Source: Arthrobacter sp. EpRS71 (GTDB lineage: Bacteria; Actinomycetota; Actinomycetes; Actinomycetales; Micrococcaceae). Taken from it: 64,000 nucleotides of DNA. The translations under genes were made by a program, and so were the position numbers. Under the pieces are notes generated by a model. That model ran no database searches and was not told the origin of the DNA. It saw only the letters and a program-made list of their open reading frames with translations. Of this stretch, positions 16,975-25,372 are shown piece after piece. The DNA is taken from the NCBI RefSeq assembly GCF_001512285.1, contig NZ_LNUV01000006.1, forward strand, positions 2,216,809 through 2,280,808, in the 5' to 3' direction. The first letter of the stretch is position 1; every line of letters starts with the position of its first letter.

Positions 16975-16983
16975 TTGGGGCGC

Positions 16984-17013
16984 AAGAAAGCCCGGCCGCC
17001 AGGCGACCGGGCT
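16984..17013 (-). terminator. Terminator after the ankyrin gene
   Basis: AGCCCGG/CCGGGCT stem with an inner CGC/GCG pair, starting about 20 bases past the ankyrin-gene stop and followed by TTTCTT on the minus strand. Confidence 0.75.
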
Positions 17014-17032
17014 GTCCCTGTCTTTGGCTGGG

Positions 17033-17425
17033 TTAGCCCAGCAGGGCTTGAATCTCTGACCTGGCGAACATCGTGGCGGCGTCGCGCGCAGAGGGCGTAC
17101 CGGCGTCGGGATCCGCCCCGGCGTCAATCAATACCCGGGCGACCCCGGTGTACCCCTTGAAAACCGCCCCGGCGAGCGGCGTCTGACCGCGGTCGTTGGC
17201 GGCATTGACGTCGGCACCGTGATGGAGGATGAGCTGCACAGCTTCCTCGTGCCCGTGATAGGCAGCCAACATCAGGAGGGAGTCGCCGGCGGCGTTGGTC
17301 AGCGTGGCAGGCGCGCCGGCATTCAAGTAACCACGCAACAGTTCAACGTCACCTTCGCGGGCAGCATCAAACAGGGCGTGGGCCAGGGCCAACGTTTCGT
17401 CGTCGGGTCCTGTGGCTTGGCTCAT
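17033..17425 (-). CDS. Ankyrin-repeat protein
   Basis: A 130-aa cytosolic protein made of about three ankyrin repeats. The repeat consensus is visible at AGDSLLMLAAYHGHEEAVQLIL, NDRGQTPLAGAVFKGYTGVARVLI and the N-terminal DAAREGDVELLRGYLNAG. There is no signal peptide. The start overlaps the ygfZ stop as ATGA, so it is translated with ygfZ. It probably mediates protein binding; the partner is unknown. Confidence 0.88.
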   Translation of the reverse strand: MSQATGPDDETLALAHALFDAAREGDVELLRGYLNAGAPATLTNAAGDSLLMLAAYHGHEEAVQLILHHGADVNAANDRGQTPLAGAVFKGYTGVARVLIDAGADPDAGTPSARDAATMFARSEIQALLG

Positions 17426-18507
17426 CGGTGGGGTCCCTTCAGGAATCCGGTCTGGCGCCCGACAACCTGGCCGGCGTCGGGGGCGACGATCACTTCCTGG
17501 GCTGCGACGTAAGGCTCTTCACCGTCCATCACCGTCAGGGTTTCCTCCGCCGAAATGGACCGCTTTATCACGGCCAAAGCAACAGGTCCCATCTCAAAGT
17601 GCTGCGCCACCGATGTCAGCGTACCCACCTTGCGCTCCCCGGCAAATACAACACTGCCAACAGCCGGCAAGGTGTGTTGAGAGCCGTCAAGCTGCAAGAA
17701 CACCAGCCGCCGTGGCGGGTGGCCGAGGTTATGGACGCGCGCTATGGTCTCCTGGCCCTTGTAGCAGCCCTTGTTCAGGTGGACCGAAGTCCTCAGGAGA
17801 TCAAGTTCGTGAGGAATCGTCTTCTCGTCAGTCTCAGCCCCCAAGCGGGGCCGCCACGCGGCAACCCGCAAGGCATCCGCCGCCATGGCGCCTGCCAAAG
17901 GCAGGCCTTCCACGGATTGTTCGAGTTCGGCGGCCGGGACAAGGTATTCGAACCACGGTCGCTCAAGGCCGGGATGCGATTCCTCAGGGACGATGCTGTA
18001 GGCATAGCCGCCAGGGCTGACGTGCGGCCACGGATCCTCCCACACCAAGCGAGTGGAAAGCTGTTCCACGGCCTTGGTGGCGCCCACCACTGCCCACTGT
18101 TCAGAGACGTCTGCGATCTCGACTCGGAGCATGAACTTCATCCTGTTCAACCACTCGGCCAAAGGACCCGCCTCAGCGGTCTCCACGATCAACCACGTAG
18201 TGCTGCCGTCGTCAATGACGCGGGCATCGAATTCAATGCGCCCCTGGACACTGAGCAGCAGCAGTTCACTGGCAACGCCGGGCTGAAGGTTGGTGAGCTG
18301 CTGGGAGGACAGCGTGTTGAGCCAGCTGAGTCGATCCGGGCCGGCCACGGTCACCACGCCACGGTGTGAAAGGTCCACGACGGCGGTACCGGTCGCCAGG
18401 GCGCGCTGCTCACGCAGCGGTTCACCGTAATGGGCCGCTACGCCGGCGTCGAGGCCGGTATCTTCAACGGCGCCAGGGCGCGACAACAGGGGGCTCTTGT
18501 AAGTCAT
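17422..18507 (-). CDS. ygfZ: Folate-binding protein YgfZ (GcvT-like)
   Basis: A 361-aa protein of the GcvT-like YgfZ/IBA57 family, which supports iron-sulfur cluster assembly or repair with a folate cofactor. The diagnostic motif KGCYKGQETIARVHNLG (near 245) carries the conserved Cys of YgfZ. The N-terminal half has DLSHRGVVTVAGPDRLSWLN, as in aminomethyltransferases. The ribosome binding site before the ATG is distant (AGGA about 13 bases). It lies 56 bases after the flavodoxin-like gene and overlaps the ankyrin gene. Nitrobindin and YgfZ genes often neighbour glnR and mshD in actinobacteria, as here. Confidence 0.92.
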   Translation of the reverse strand: MTYKSPLLSRPGAVEDTGLDAGVAAHYGEPLREQRALATGTAVVDLSHRGVVTVAGPDRLSWLNTLSSQQLTNLQPGVASELLLLSVQGRIEFDARVIDDGSTTWLIVETAEAGPLAEWLNRMKFMLRVEIADVSEQWAVVGATKAVEQLSTRLVWEDPWPHVSPGGYAYSIVPEESHPGLERPWFEYLVPAAELEQSVEGLPLAGAMAADALRVAAWRPRLGAETDEKTIPHELDLLRTSVHLNKGCYKGQETIARVHNLGHPPRRLVFLQLDGSQHTLPAVGSVVFAGERKVGTLTSVAQHFEMGPVALAVIKRSISAEETLTVMDGEEPYVAAQEVIVAPDAGQVVGRQTGFLKGPHR

Positions 18508-18530
18508 ATGTAGTAGAAGTCCTTGCTGCT

Positions 18531-18577
18531 CAGCAGTATTCCGGCATCAGCGGTATTCCGGCATCAGCGGTATTCCG
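18531..18577. repeat. 17-bp tandem repeat at a gene end
   Basis: About 2.8 copies of a 17-bp unit (CAGCGGTATTCCGGCAT), one with a single substitution. The third, partial copy encodes the last codons and stop of the flavodoxin-like gene, and the others continue into the gap before ygfZ. It looks like local slippage duplication of the gene end. Confidence 0.85.
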
Positions 18578-19286
18578 GGTTTTCGAAGTCGAATCGTGTG
18601 CCTGCCCTCCATTCCTCCGGCAGGTTGCCGTAGGCAGGAATTCCCCCTGCATCCCGCAGGAGTTTGGCCATGTGGAGCAGGTTCCACGTCATGAAGGTGG
18701 TGTTCCTGTTAGTAAAATCACTCTCCGGCCCACCCGAACCTTCATCAAGATAGCTGGGCCCTGGCCCAACCGGGCCTATCCACCCGGCGTCGGCCTGAGG
18801 AGGAATGGTGAAGCCGATGTGTTGGAGGCTGTACAGCACGTTCATGGAACAGTGCTTGATGCCGTCCTCGTTGCCCGTGATGAGGCAACCGCCCACCTTG
18901 GGGTAAAACGCCCATTGGCCCTTGCTGGTCAGCTCGCCCGAGTGCGCATACAAGCGTTCGATGAGCTTCTTTGTTTGGGACGAGTTGTCCCCCAACCAGA
19001 TGGGTCCGGCGATCACCACGATGTCGGCGTCGCGGACCTCGGGATAAATCTCCGGCCATTCATCAGTCTTCCAGCCATGCTCGCGCATGTCCGGATAGAC
19101 GCCACTGGCAATGTCGTGGTCCACCGTCCGGATGAGGCGGGTAGTGACGCCCTGCTTCTCCATGATGTCCCGGCTGATCCTAATGAGGCCATCTGTGTTG
19201 CTCAGCTGCGGAGAGGGTTTCAACGTGCCATTGAAGAAAACAGCCTTGAGGCCCTCATAGCCTTCAGGTTTGAGGTGGGCGTTCAC
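18564..19286 (-). CDS. Flavodoxin-like NAD(P)H oxidoreductase
   Basis: A 240-aa cytosolic protein of the NADPH-dependent FMN reductase/flavodoxin fold. The N-terminal strand and phosphate loop (KAVFFNGTLKPSPQLSNTDG) bind the FMN phosphate. A second flavin-contact region is DIVVIAGPIWLGDNSSQTKK, and GGCLITGNEDGIKHC follows. Start GTG with GGAG 6 bases away. The substrate is unknown. The gene sits 51 bases after the nitrobindin-like gene on the same strand. Its stop codon lies within a tandem repeat. Confidence 0.87.
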   Translation of the reverse strand: MNAHLKPEGYEGLKAVFFNGTLKPSPQLSNTDGLIRISRDIMEKQGVTTRLIRTVDHDIASGVYPDMREHGWKTDEWPEIYPEVRDADIVVIAGPIWLGDNSSQTKKLIERLYAHSGELTSKGQWAFYPKVGGCLITGNEDGIKHCSMNVLYSLQHIGFTIPPQADAGWIGPVGPGPSYLDEGSGGPESDFTNRNTTFMTWNLLHMAKLLRDAGGIPAYGNLPEEWRAGTRFDFENPEYR

Positions 19287-19337
19287 TTTCTGCTCCTTCT
19301 GCTGGCTGCTTGCTGGAACGTACGGTGAGGCCTCGGG

Positions 19338-19937
19338 TCAGGAGACCTTGTGGAGGAACGCTGAGGCGTGCGCTTCAAGAGCTTTGCCGCTGGCAGCGAC
19401 GTCCCACCGCCACAGGAGATTTCCGTCGACCAAACCAAAGATCCGTGTTGCCGCCGTGTACTCCTTGGAGTGGCTGCCGCGCATCACCATGTCGGTGCTT
19501 AGCTGGATCTGGGGTCCCTTGATTTGGCCGTAGTAGAGCTCAGTGATTCCGCCCGGATGCGAGATGGACACCGAAATGTCGAAACCGCCGTCCTTGTTGC
19601 GCCGCTCTTCGACGTCGTCAGCAGTCTTGAGGACGGGGACGATGTCCGCCGGAATCAGCCCCGGGCCTCCGTCGCCCTCTTCGAGCTTCCGCTCCAAGGC
19701 CCAGAACCCCGTCTCAACGGTCAACGGCCGCAACTTCTCGCCAGCGTCATCGCTGATCCAGGTCTCGGCCCTGTACTGCAAGTAAGGGAGCCCGTTATGG
19801 GTGAACGACACATGCTGGACGAAATGCTCGGAATCCTCGTCTCCGCTGCCGAGCCGGCCGCGGCCTTCCCACTCACCAATGAGCCAGGAAAGCGGGACGA
19901 GTTCAGGCGTCAGATCTGTAGGGATCTCAATAGGCAC
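19338..19937 (-). CDS. Nitrobindin-like heme-binding protein (FABP family)
   Basis: A 199-aa beta-barrel protein. The family motif GxWxGxG appears as LIGEWEGRGRLG near residue 19, followed by alternating strands such as HNGLPYLQYRAETW and GTELYYGQ-like segments, ending in LLWRWDVAA. Homologues bind ferric heme and react with nitrogen oxides. In Mycobacterium tuberculosis the nitrobindin Rv0813c is also near glnR (Rv0818) and mshD (Rv0819). GTG start with a weak AGAGGT box. Confidence 0.88.
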   Translation of the reverse strand: MPIEIPTDLTPELVPLSWLIGEWEGRGRLGSGDEDSEHFVQHVSFTHNGLPYLQYRAETWISDDAGEKLRPLTVETGFWALERKLEEGDGGPGLIPADIVPVLKTADDVEERRNKDGGFDISVSISHPGGITELYYGQIKGPQIQLSTDMVMRGSHSKEYTAATRIFGLVDGNLLWRWDVAASGKALEAHASAFLHKVS

Positions 19938-19973
19938 AACGATTACCTCTGGTGGGCTGCAGGATCAGAAGGG

Positions 19974-20087
19974 TTACTTCTGGCCCTTGAAAAGGCGGTA
20001 GACGACAAAACCCGCAAACCACGCCATGGCGACGCTGGCCAGGCCAAGGAGAACGAGGAAGAAGATTTCAAATGCGAGTACAGACAT
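19974..20087 (-). CDS. 37-aa single-helix membrane protein
   Basis: A very short reading frame (ATG, 37 codons, TAA) encoding one long hydrophobic helix (SVLAFEIFFLVLLGLASVAM, then WFAGFVVYRLF) and a positively charged end. It fills the gap between the two neighbouring minus-strand genes with 16 and 36 bases to spare. AGGA lies 7 bases before the ATG. No family recognised; the gap-filling position and codon use support a real gene. Confidence 0.6.
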   Translation of the reverse strand: MSVLAFEIFFLVLLGLASVAMAWFAGFVVYRLFKGQK

Positions 20088-20103
20088 GATGCAATCCTAA
20101 CCG

Positions 20104-20838
20104 TTAGTAGATGAGTAGTTTGTCTATGAAGTAAGCCAAGGCCCCCACAGCCCAAACGGGCGCCACGCCCATTCCTACCGCTGCCGGGATATTGAGCCGC
20201 CCCCGCCGAAGGGTGGTCATCCGACGGAAACACACCAGGACCGATCCCACCACCACGCCCACCAAAGCTGCAGGAAGCACGGCGATATCCGAGAAAACCA
20301 GACCTGCCAGCGGTCCCATGAGGCCGGCCATGACCACGCCCAGCGGAGCCACAATGCGGTCCGGCCAGCGAATGATTCCCACCATCAGGGCAACTGCCGC
20401 ACTCAGGCCAGCCACGAGGACCATCTCCTTGACGCCATTGAACCGCGCACTGGCGATCCACCCCGCGCCCAGGCAATTCAGCAGAACGCCGGCGGAGCAG
20501 CCAAGAGTTGATTCCAGGCGTTGGGCCTGCCCCGTACCCCTGATCAGTTGGACCACGAACACCGCCATCACGCCCAAAGCCACGAACGCCGGGGTACCGT
20601 CCAGGAAACCGGGCGCTGGCACATAGGCAGCAGCGATAGCCGCTCCTGCACCGGCAAGCCCAATAACGGCGGCCAACGTTTTCTTGGCGGGAACAGCCAG
20701 GAAATGCGGCCAACCGATCCCCACAGCCGCGGACGCCGCGATTCCAGCACCCACCATGGCTTCCCGGGAAACGAAGGTGCTGGACACGATGGCTGCGAGC
20801 GCCACGAGTCCGAATACCCCGATGCTCCAAGACTTCAC
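20104..20838 (-). CDS. Multi-pass membrane protein, function unknown
   Basis: A 244-aa hydrophobic protein with about seven transmembrane helices and no recognised motif. Basic loops (RWPDR, CFRRMTTLRRGR) lie on the presumed cytoplasmic side. GTG start. It is the first gene of the minus-strand run that continues into the 37-aa protein and nitrobindin. It is divergent from glnR, so the shared 260-base gap carries both promoters. Confidence 0.82.
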   Translation of the reverse strand: MKSWSIGVFGLVALAAIVSSTFVSREAMVGAGIAASAAVGIGWPHFLAVPAKKTLAAVIGLAGAGAAIAAAYVPAPGFLDGTPAFVALGVMAVFVVQLIRGTGQAQRLESTLGCSAGVLLNCLGAGWIASARFNGVKEMVLVAGLSAAVALMVGIIRWPDRIVAPLGVVMAGLMGPLAGLVFSDIAVLPAALVGVVVGSVLVCFRRMTTLRRGRLNIPAAVGMGVAPVWAVGALAYFIDKLLIY

Positions 20839-20962
20839 TGTGTGCCGACCTCAATCCGATGTGCCTTACGACCTTTCGACAATCCTGCCTTAAGCCGGCC
20901 CAATATGTCGTAATTCCGGTGCTTGCCTGTCACGAATCCATGTGTCGCAAGGCACTGATGGG

Positions 20963-20968
20963 TATACT
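20963..20968 (+). promoter_or_regulatory. Candidate -10 of glnR
   Basis: TATACT, five of six matches to the consensus, 130 bases before the glnR ATG. No convincing -35 is visible. It lies in the 260-base divergent region 20839-21098, where I found no clear GlnR box and no hairpin leader. Confidence 0.45.
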
Positions 20969-21098
20969 CAGACTTCAACAGCGCACTGTGTTCGCCGCGA
21001 TCCCGTTACAACGGTGGAGGCGGACCATGTGTTGTGACCGACCGGTGAGACTCCGGTTTCGACGCCCGATGATGCGCGTACAGCCCATTGGAGGAACT

Positions 21099-21797
21099 AT
21101 GTCGCACATCCTGCTCCTAACGAACAGCACCGGCTCTTCGGTGGACATTTTGCCTGCCTTGGAGTTGTTGAACCACCGTGTGCACATCCTCCCGGCAGAA
21201 CCCACCGCATTACTGGAAACCGACCCCACGGACATCGTCTTCCTGGACGCCCGCAAGGATCTTGTGGGCGCCCGTTCACTCACCCAGTTACTGAAGGCCA
21301 CCGGCCTCAGCGCGCCGCTCATGCTGATTCTTACCGAAGGCGGCATGGCAGCCGTCTCCTCCGCATGGGCAGTGGATGACATTGTTCTGGACTCTGCGGG
21401 CCCGGCCGAGGTGGAAGCACGCATCCGCCTCGCCATGGCGCGGGCCGTCACCGGCGAAGAAGAGACCCAGACCGAGATCCGGGCCGCCGGCGTCGTGATT
21501 GACGAGGCCAGTTACACCGCACGCGTCAACGGCCAGCCTCTGAACCTGACGTTCAAAGAATTTGAACTCCTGAAGTACTTGGCGCAGCACCCCGGCCGGG
21601 TCTTCACCCGCCAGCAGTTGCTGACCGAAGTCTGGGGCTACGACTACTACGGAGGCACCCGGACAGTGGACGTCCACATCCGGCGGCTTCGCGCCAAGCT
21701 GGGCGTGGACCACGAGAACCTGATCAGCACGGTCCGCAACGTTGGCTACCGGCTCACCCTTGTTCGCCTCACGGACGAAGAGTTGTCCGAGGCCTGA
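21099..21797 (+). CDS. glnR: GlnR-type global nitrogen regulator
   Basis: A 232-aa OmpR-family regulator without a partner kinase. The N-terminal receiver is degenerate: the usual acidic pair is replaced by LLLTNSTG, the Asp remains in VFLDARKDL, and the lysine region reads LDSAGPAEVEAR. This pattern, and the near-invariant winged helix LTFKEFELLKYLAQHPGRVF with WGYDYYGGTRTVDVH, match actinobacterial GlnR, which controls ammonium assimilation genes. The ATG at 21099 has GGAGG, 6 bases away. mshD and ppk follow, as expected for this locus. Confidence 0.95.
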   Translation: MSHILLLTNSTGSSVDILPALELLNHRVHILPAEPTALLETDPTDIVFLDARKDLVGARSLTQLLKATGLSAPLMLILTEGGMAAVSSAWAVDDIVLDSAGPAEVEARIRLAMARAVTGEEETQTEIRAAGVVIDEASYTARVNGQPLNLTFKEFELLKYLAQHPGRVFTRQQLLTEVWGYDYYGGTRTVDVHIRRLRAKLGVDHENLISTVRNVGYRLTLVRLTDEELSEA

Positions 21798-21832
21798 ACG
21801 GGCGCTGAAGGTCAAAGGGAACGATCAAAGGA

Positions 21833-21864
21833 AAAGGCCAGGATCCACGCGGATCCTGGCCTTT
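21833..21864 (+). terminator. Rho-independent terminator after glnR
   Basis: Perfect 14-bp arms (AAAGGCCAGGATCC) around ACGC, followed by TTTCTGTATTTCTT, 36 bases past the glnR stop. Confidence 0.95.
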
Positions 21865-22027
21865 CTGTATTTCTTGGTGGAGGACATACGGGTCGAACGT
21901 ATCGAGGCCACCCCACTGGTGGATCCCCCCCTGCGTTGACTGACGGACAAACCGCAAAGCCGAACGAGATAACGAGACTACCTCCCATTTGGAGGGACAT
22001 CAAATCACAGGCCTTGCAGCGGGCGTA

Positions 22028-22033
22028 TAGCCT
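22028..22033 (+). promoter_or_regulatory. -10 hexamer TAGCCT for leaderless mshD
   Basis: TAGCCT ends 6 bases before the ATG at 22040. An overlapping TATAGC at 22026 is an alternative -10 giving a 1-2 base leader. No Shine-Dalgarno is present. Confidence 0.5.
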
Positions 22034-22039
22034 TGCATC

Positions 22040-23011
22040 ATGAGTCACGCGCACCCGGAAAACTGGCCCGTACTGATCATTGCCGGCGCCCTGGACAGTG
22101 AGGTCCTCAAGGACGTCACCGCCCTCGCCGCTGCCGCAGCGGAGTCCGACGGGAATCCTCCGTTCTCCGAGCAGACGTTGGTCATGCTGCGCGGCGCAGA
22201 CTCCGGAGAGCACTCAGCGCTCTCCTTCGTCCTGTATGCCCCGGACGAGGACTCAGATCCGGCCACAGCCGAAGACCTGGCGGGCGTCGCCGTCGTCGTC
22301 GGAAGTGGTGACGGAACCGGCGTGCTGGAGTTGGCCGTCCACCCCAGCTATCGCAACCAGGGAGTGGCCGGGAAGCTCCTGGGCGCCTTGCAGGGCAAGC
22401 GGGGCCTCAATGGATTGAGCGCGTGGTCGCATGGCAACCACGAGGCCGCTGCCGAGCTCGCCACGCGCTTCGGTTACGGTCCTGCGCGGGAACTGTGGAA
22501 GATGAGGCTGATGTCGTCCACCGCCGCACTGCCCGACGCCGGGCTCCCGGACGGTGTTTCGCTCCGCGCCTTCGTGCCGGGCCAGGATGAGCAGGCGTGG
22601 CTGGCAGCCAACAAGGCGGCCTTCTCCCACCACCCTGAACAGGGTTCCATGACCTTGGCGGATCTTGAGGCTCGCAAGGCTGAAGACTGGTTCGATCCCG
22701 AAGGTTTCCTCCTGGCCGTCAACACCGAGGGCGAACTGTTGGGATTCCACTGGACCAAGGTCCACCCCCGGCAAGGTCCGCACCCGGCAATTGGCGAGGT
22801 CTACGTGGTGGGTGTGACTCCCGCGGCGCAGGGTTTGGGCCTGGGTAAAGCACTTACAGTCGCCGGCATCAAGCACCTCCAGGAACAAGGCCTGCACGCT
22901 GTGATGCTTTATGTGGACGCCGACAATGAGCCAGCAGTAGCTCTATATCAGAAACTCGGCTTTGTTCGTTGGGACACCGATGTGATGTATGGGCCTTTAA
23001 CCAAAAATTAA
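22040..23011 (+). CDS. mshD: Mycothiol synthase (MshD)
   Basis: A 323-aa enzyme that acetylates Cys-GlcN-Ins in the last step of mycothiol synthesis. It has two tandem GNAT domains. The N-terminal one has HPSYRNQGVAGKLLGAL. The C-terminal, catalytic one has VYVVGVTPAAQGLGLGKALT and the ending YVDADNEPAVALYQKLGF. The linker LEARKAEDWFDPEGFLL is an MshD signature. Mycothiol is the actinobacterial low-molecular-weight thiol. It follows glnR with its own promoter. Confidence 0.95.
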   Translation: MSHAHPENWPVLIIAGALDSEVLKDVTALAAAAAESDGNPPFSEQTLVMLRGADSGEHSALSFVLYAPDEDSDPATAEDLAGVAVVVGSGDGTGVLELAVHPSYRNQGVAGKLLGALQGKRGLNGLSAWSHGNHEAAAELATRFGYGPARELWKMRLMSSTAALPDAGLPDGVSLRAFVPGQDEQAWLAANKAAFSHHPEQGSMTLADLEARKAEDWFDPEGFLLAVNTEGELLGFHWTKVHPRQGPHPAIGEVYVVGVTPAAQGLGLGKALTVAGIKHLQEQGLHAVMLYVDADNEPAVALYQKLGFVRWDTDVMYGPLTKN

Positions 23012-23114
23012 CCTGACGGGATCACTTGCCGGAAAGCAGGTGACATCTTGGATTCGAGCACCGGAATTGCTTGTAATGTGGGAGGAAACCCCGTCCTGAG
23101 CTTAGGAGAAACCC

Positions 23115-25364
23115 ATGCAGCCGGACCCCGTCGGCACCGCCGGATCCACCTCGAAGGGAGCAACATTGCCCCCGCGCTTCGGATCTTCGGAAGTGCCGGC
23201 TTCGCGAGCCACCCAGGACCGCATCGATATCCCGGAATTCGCACCGAGCCTGGAACCCGAAGGCGACATCTCCCCGGACCGGTTCCTGGACCGCGAGCTG
23301 AGCTGGCTGGCCTTCAACTCCCGTGTTTTGGAGCTCGCTGAGGATCCGGAGCTTTTCCTCCTGGAACGTGTCAGCTTCCTGTCCATTTTTGCCTCCAACC
23401 TGGACGAATTTTTCATGGTCCGAGTGGCCGGCCTTAAGCGGCGCATCGCCACGGGCTTGGCTGTGCCCTCCCCTGCCGGGCTGAGCCCCATCGAAGTACT
23501 GGAGCAGATCAGCGAAGAGGCCCACAGGCTGCAGGAACGCCACGCCAAGGTCTTCGCCGAGCAAATTCGCCCGGCACTGGCCTATGAGCACATCCACATC
23601 ATGCACTGGCATGAACTGGATGAGGATGCCCGCCACCGGATCAGCATCATGTTCCAGGAGAAGGTCTTCCCCATCCTGACTCCGCTTGCCGTTGACCCGG
23701 CGCACCCCTTCCCGTATATCTCGGGCCTCTCCCTCAACCTTGCCGTCATCGTCAGCAATCCGATCAGCGACAAGGAACTCTTTGCCCGCGTCAAGGTGCC
23801 GGACCAGCTGCCCCGCCTCATTTCCGTGGACGGACCGCGTGCAGGCGCCATCCCCGGCCGTGTGGCCAGGTTCATCGCGCTGGAAGAAGTCATTGCCGTC
23901 CACCTGGACAAGCTGTTCCCCGGCATGGAAGTCCTGGAGCACCACACCTTCCGGGTCACGCGTAACGAGGACCTGGAAGTCGAAGAGGACGACGCCGAGA
24001 ACCTCCTGCAGGCGCTGGAGAAGGAACTCCTGCGCCGGCGTTTTGGTCCTCCGGTCCGCCTCGAGGTCACTACTGACATCAACCCGAACATCAAGGCCCT
24101 GCTGATCCGCGAACTTGGTGTTGAAGAGTCTGAGGTGTATTCCGTTCCCGCGCCCTTGGATCTCCGCGGACTGTCAGCCATCAGTGCCATTGATCGCGCT
24201 GATCTGCATTACCCCAAGCATGTCCCGCACACCTCTCGATACCTCAACGAGTCAGAGACTTCCAAGGCCGCAAACGTCTTTGCCGCGATGCGGCGCAGGG
24301 ATATCCTGCTCCACCACCCGTATGACTCGTTCTCCACCTCCGTCCAGGCTTTCCTGGAGCAGGCGGCCGCGGATCCCAAGGTGCAGGCCATCAAGCAGAC
24401 CCTGTACCGGACCTCGGGCGACTCCCCCATTGTTGACGCCCTCATTGATGCCGCCGAGGCAGGCAAGCAGGTTCTGGCCCTTGTTGAAATCAAAGCCCGC
24501 TTTGATGAGCAGGCCAACATCTCTTGGGCGCGAAAGCTCGAGCAAGCGGGCGTTCACGTGGTGTATGGCATCGTGGGCCTGAAGACTCACTGCAAGTTAT
24601 CCCTGGTGGTCCGGCAGGAAGTGGACGGCCTCCGCCGCTACTGCCACATCGGAACCGGCAACTACCACCCGCGCACAGCACGCTATTACGAAGACCTCGG
24701 TTTGCTGACCGCCAACGAGCAAGTGGGCGAAGACCTGTCCAAGTTGTTCAACCAGCTCTCCGGGTACGCCCCGAAGTCCACGTTCAAGAGGTTGCTTGTT
24801 GCTCCGAGATCGGTGCGGGCTGGCTTGATGGACAGGATTGAAAACGAAATCCGCCATGCCCAGGCCGGCGCTCCCGGGCTGGTGCAGATCAAGGTCAACT
24901 CCATGGTGGACGAAGCCATCATCGATGCCCTCTACCGGGCTTCGCAGGCCGGCGTGAAGGTTGACGTCGTGGTGCGCGGCATTTGTTCCCTGCGCCCCGG
25001 TGTCCCGGGACTCAGCGAAAACATCAGGGTCCGTTCCGTCCTGGGCCGCTTCCTTGAACACTCACGCGTCTTTGCCTTTGGCAACGGTGGCGAGCCTGTG
25101 GTCTTCATCGGCTCCGCGGACATGATGCACCGCAACCTGGACCGCCGCGTGGAGGCGCTGGTCCAGCTGGCCAGCAAGGAAGACACAGCGACTGTCATGG
25201 ACCTGATGCGCCGCTACGTCGACGACGGTACCGCCAGTTGGCACCTGGACAACAGCGGACACTGGACCAGGCATCACGTGGATGAGGATGGCAAGCCGTT
25301 GCTGGACATGCAGTCCTGGCTCCTCGCCTCCCGCTCACGCCAGCGTGCTGCGGCCCGGCGGTAA
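23115..25364 (+). CDS. ppk: Polyphosphate kinase 1
   Basis: A 749-aa enzyme that makes inorganic polyphosphate from ATP. The N-terminal domain starts near residue 55 (PDRFLDRELSWLAFNSRVLELA). FLSIFASNLDEFFMVRVAG follows. The phospholipase-D-like catalytic half carries the histidine pair in GLKTHCKLSLVVR and HIGTGNYHPRTARYYEDLGL, and a second phosphate site in FIGSADMMHRNLDRRVEAL. A 45-residue hydrophilic extension precedes the core. ATG with AGGAGA. It is 103 bases after mshD and followed at 8 bases by the Nudix gene. Confidence 0.97.
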   Translation: MQPDPVGTAGSTSKGATLPPRFGSSEVPASRATQDRIDIPEFAPSLEPEGDISPDRFLDRELSWLAFNSRVLELAEDPELFLLERVSFLSIFASNLDEFFMVRVAGLKRRIATGLAVPSPAGLSPIEVLEQISEEAHRLQERHAKVFAEQIRPALAYEHIHIMHWHELDEDARHRISIMFQEKVFPILTPLAVDPAHPFPYISGLSLNLAVIVSNPISDKELFARVKVPDQLPRLISVDGPRAGAIPGRVARFIALEEVIAVHLDKLFPGMEVLEHHTFRVTRNEDLEVEEDDAENLLQALEKELLRRRFGPPVRLEVTTDINPNIKALLIRELGVEESEVYSVPAPLDLRGLSAISAIDRADLHYPKHVPHTSRYLNESETSKAANVFAAMRRRDILLHHPYDSFSTSVQAFLEQAAADPKVQAIKQTLYRTSGDSPIVDALIDAAEAGKQVLALVEIKARFDEQANISWARKLEQAGVHVVYGIVGLKTHCKLSLVVRQEVDGLRRYCHIGTGNYHPRTARYYEDLGLLTANEQVGEDLSKLFNQLSGYAPKSTFKRLLVAPRSVRAGLMDRIENEIRHAQAGAPGLVQIKVNSMVDEAIIDALYRASQAGVKVDVVVRGICSLRPGVPGLSENIRVRSVLGRFLEHSRVFAFGNGGEPVVFIGSADMMHRNLDRRVEALVQLASKEDTATVMDLMRRYVDDGTASWHLDNSGHWTRHHVDEDGKPLLDMQSWLLASRSRQRAAARR

Positions 25365-25372
25365 GGACACAG

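Noticed and set aside
20839..21098. GlnR boxes or a riboswitch in the glnR promoter region.
   Set aside because: No arrangement of GTNAC/GAAAC sites or stable conserved hairpin could be found by eye.
21879..21902. A tRNA-like T arm (ATACG stem, TTCGA-type loop on the minus strand) downstream of the glnR terminator.
   Set aside because: No matching acceptor, anticodon or D arms lie at the right distance. It may be a tRNA remnant but cannot be called.
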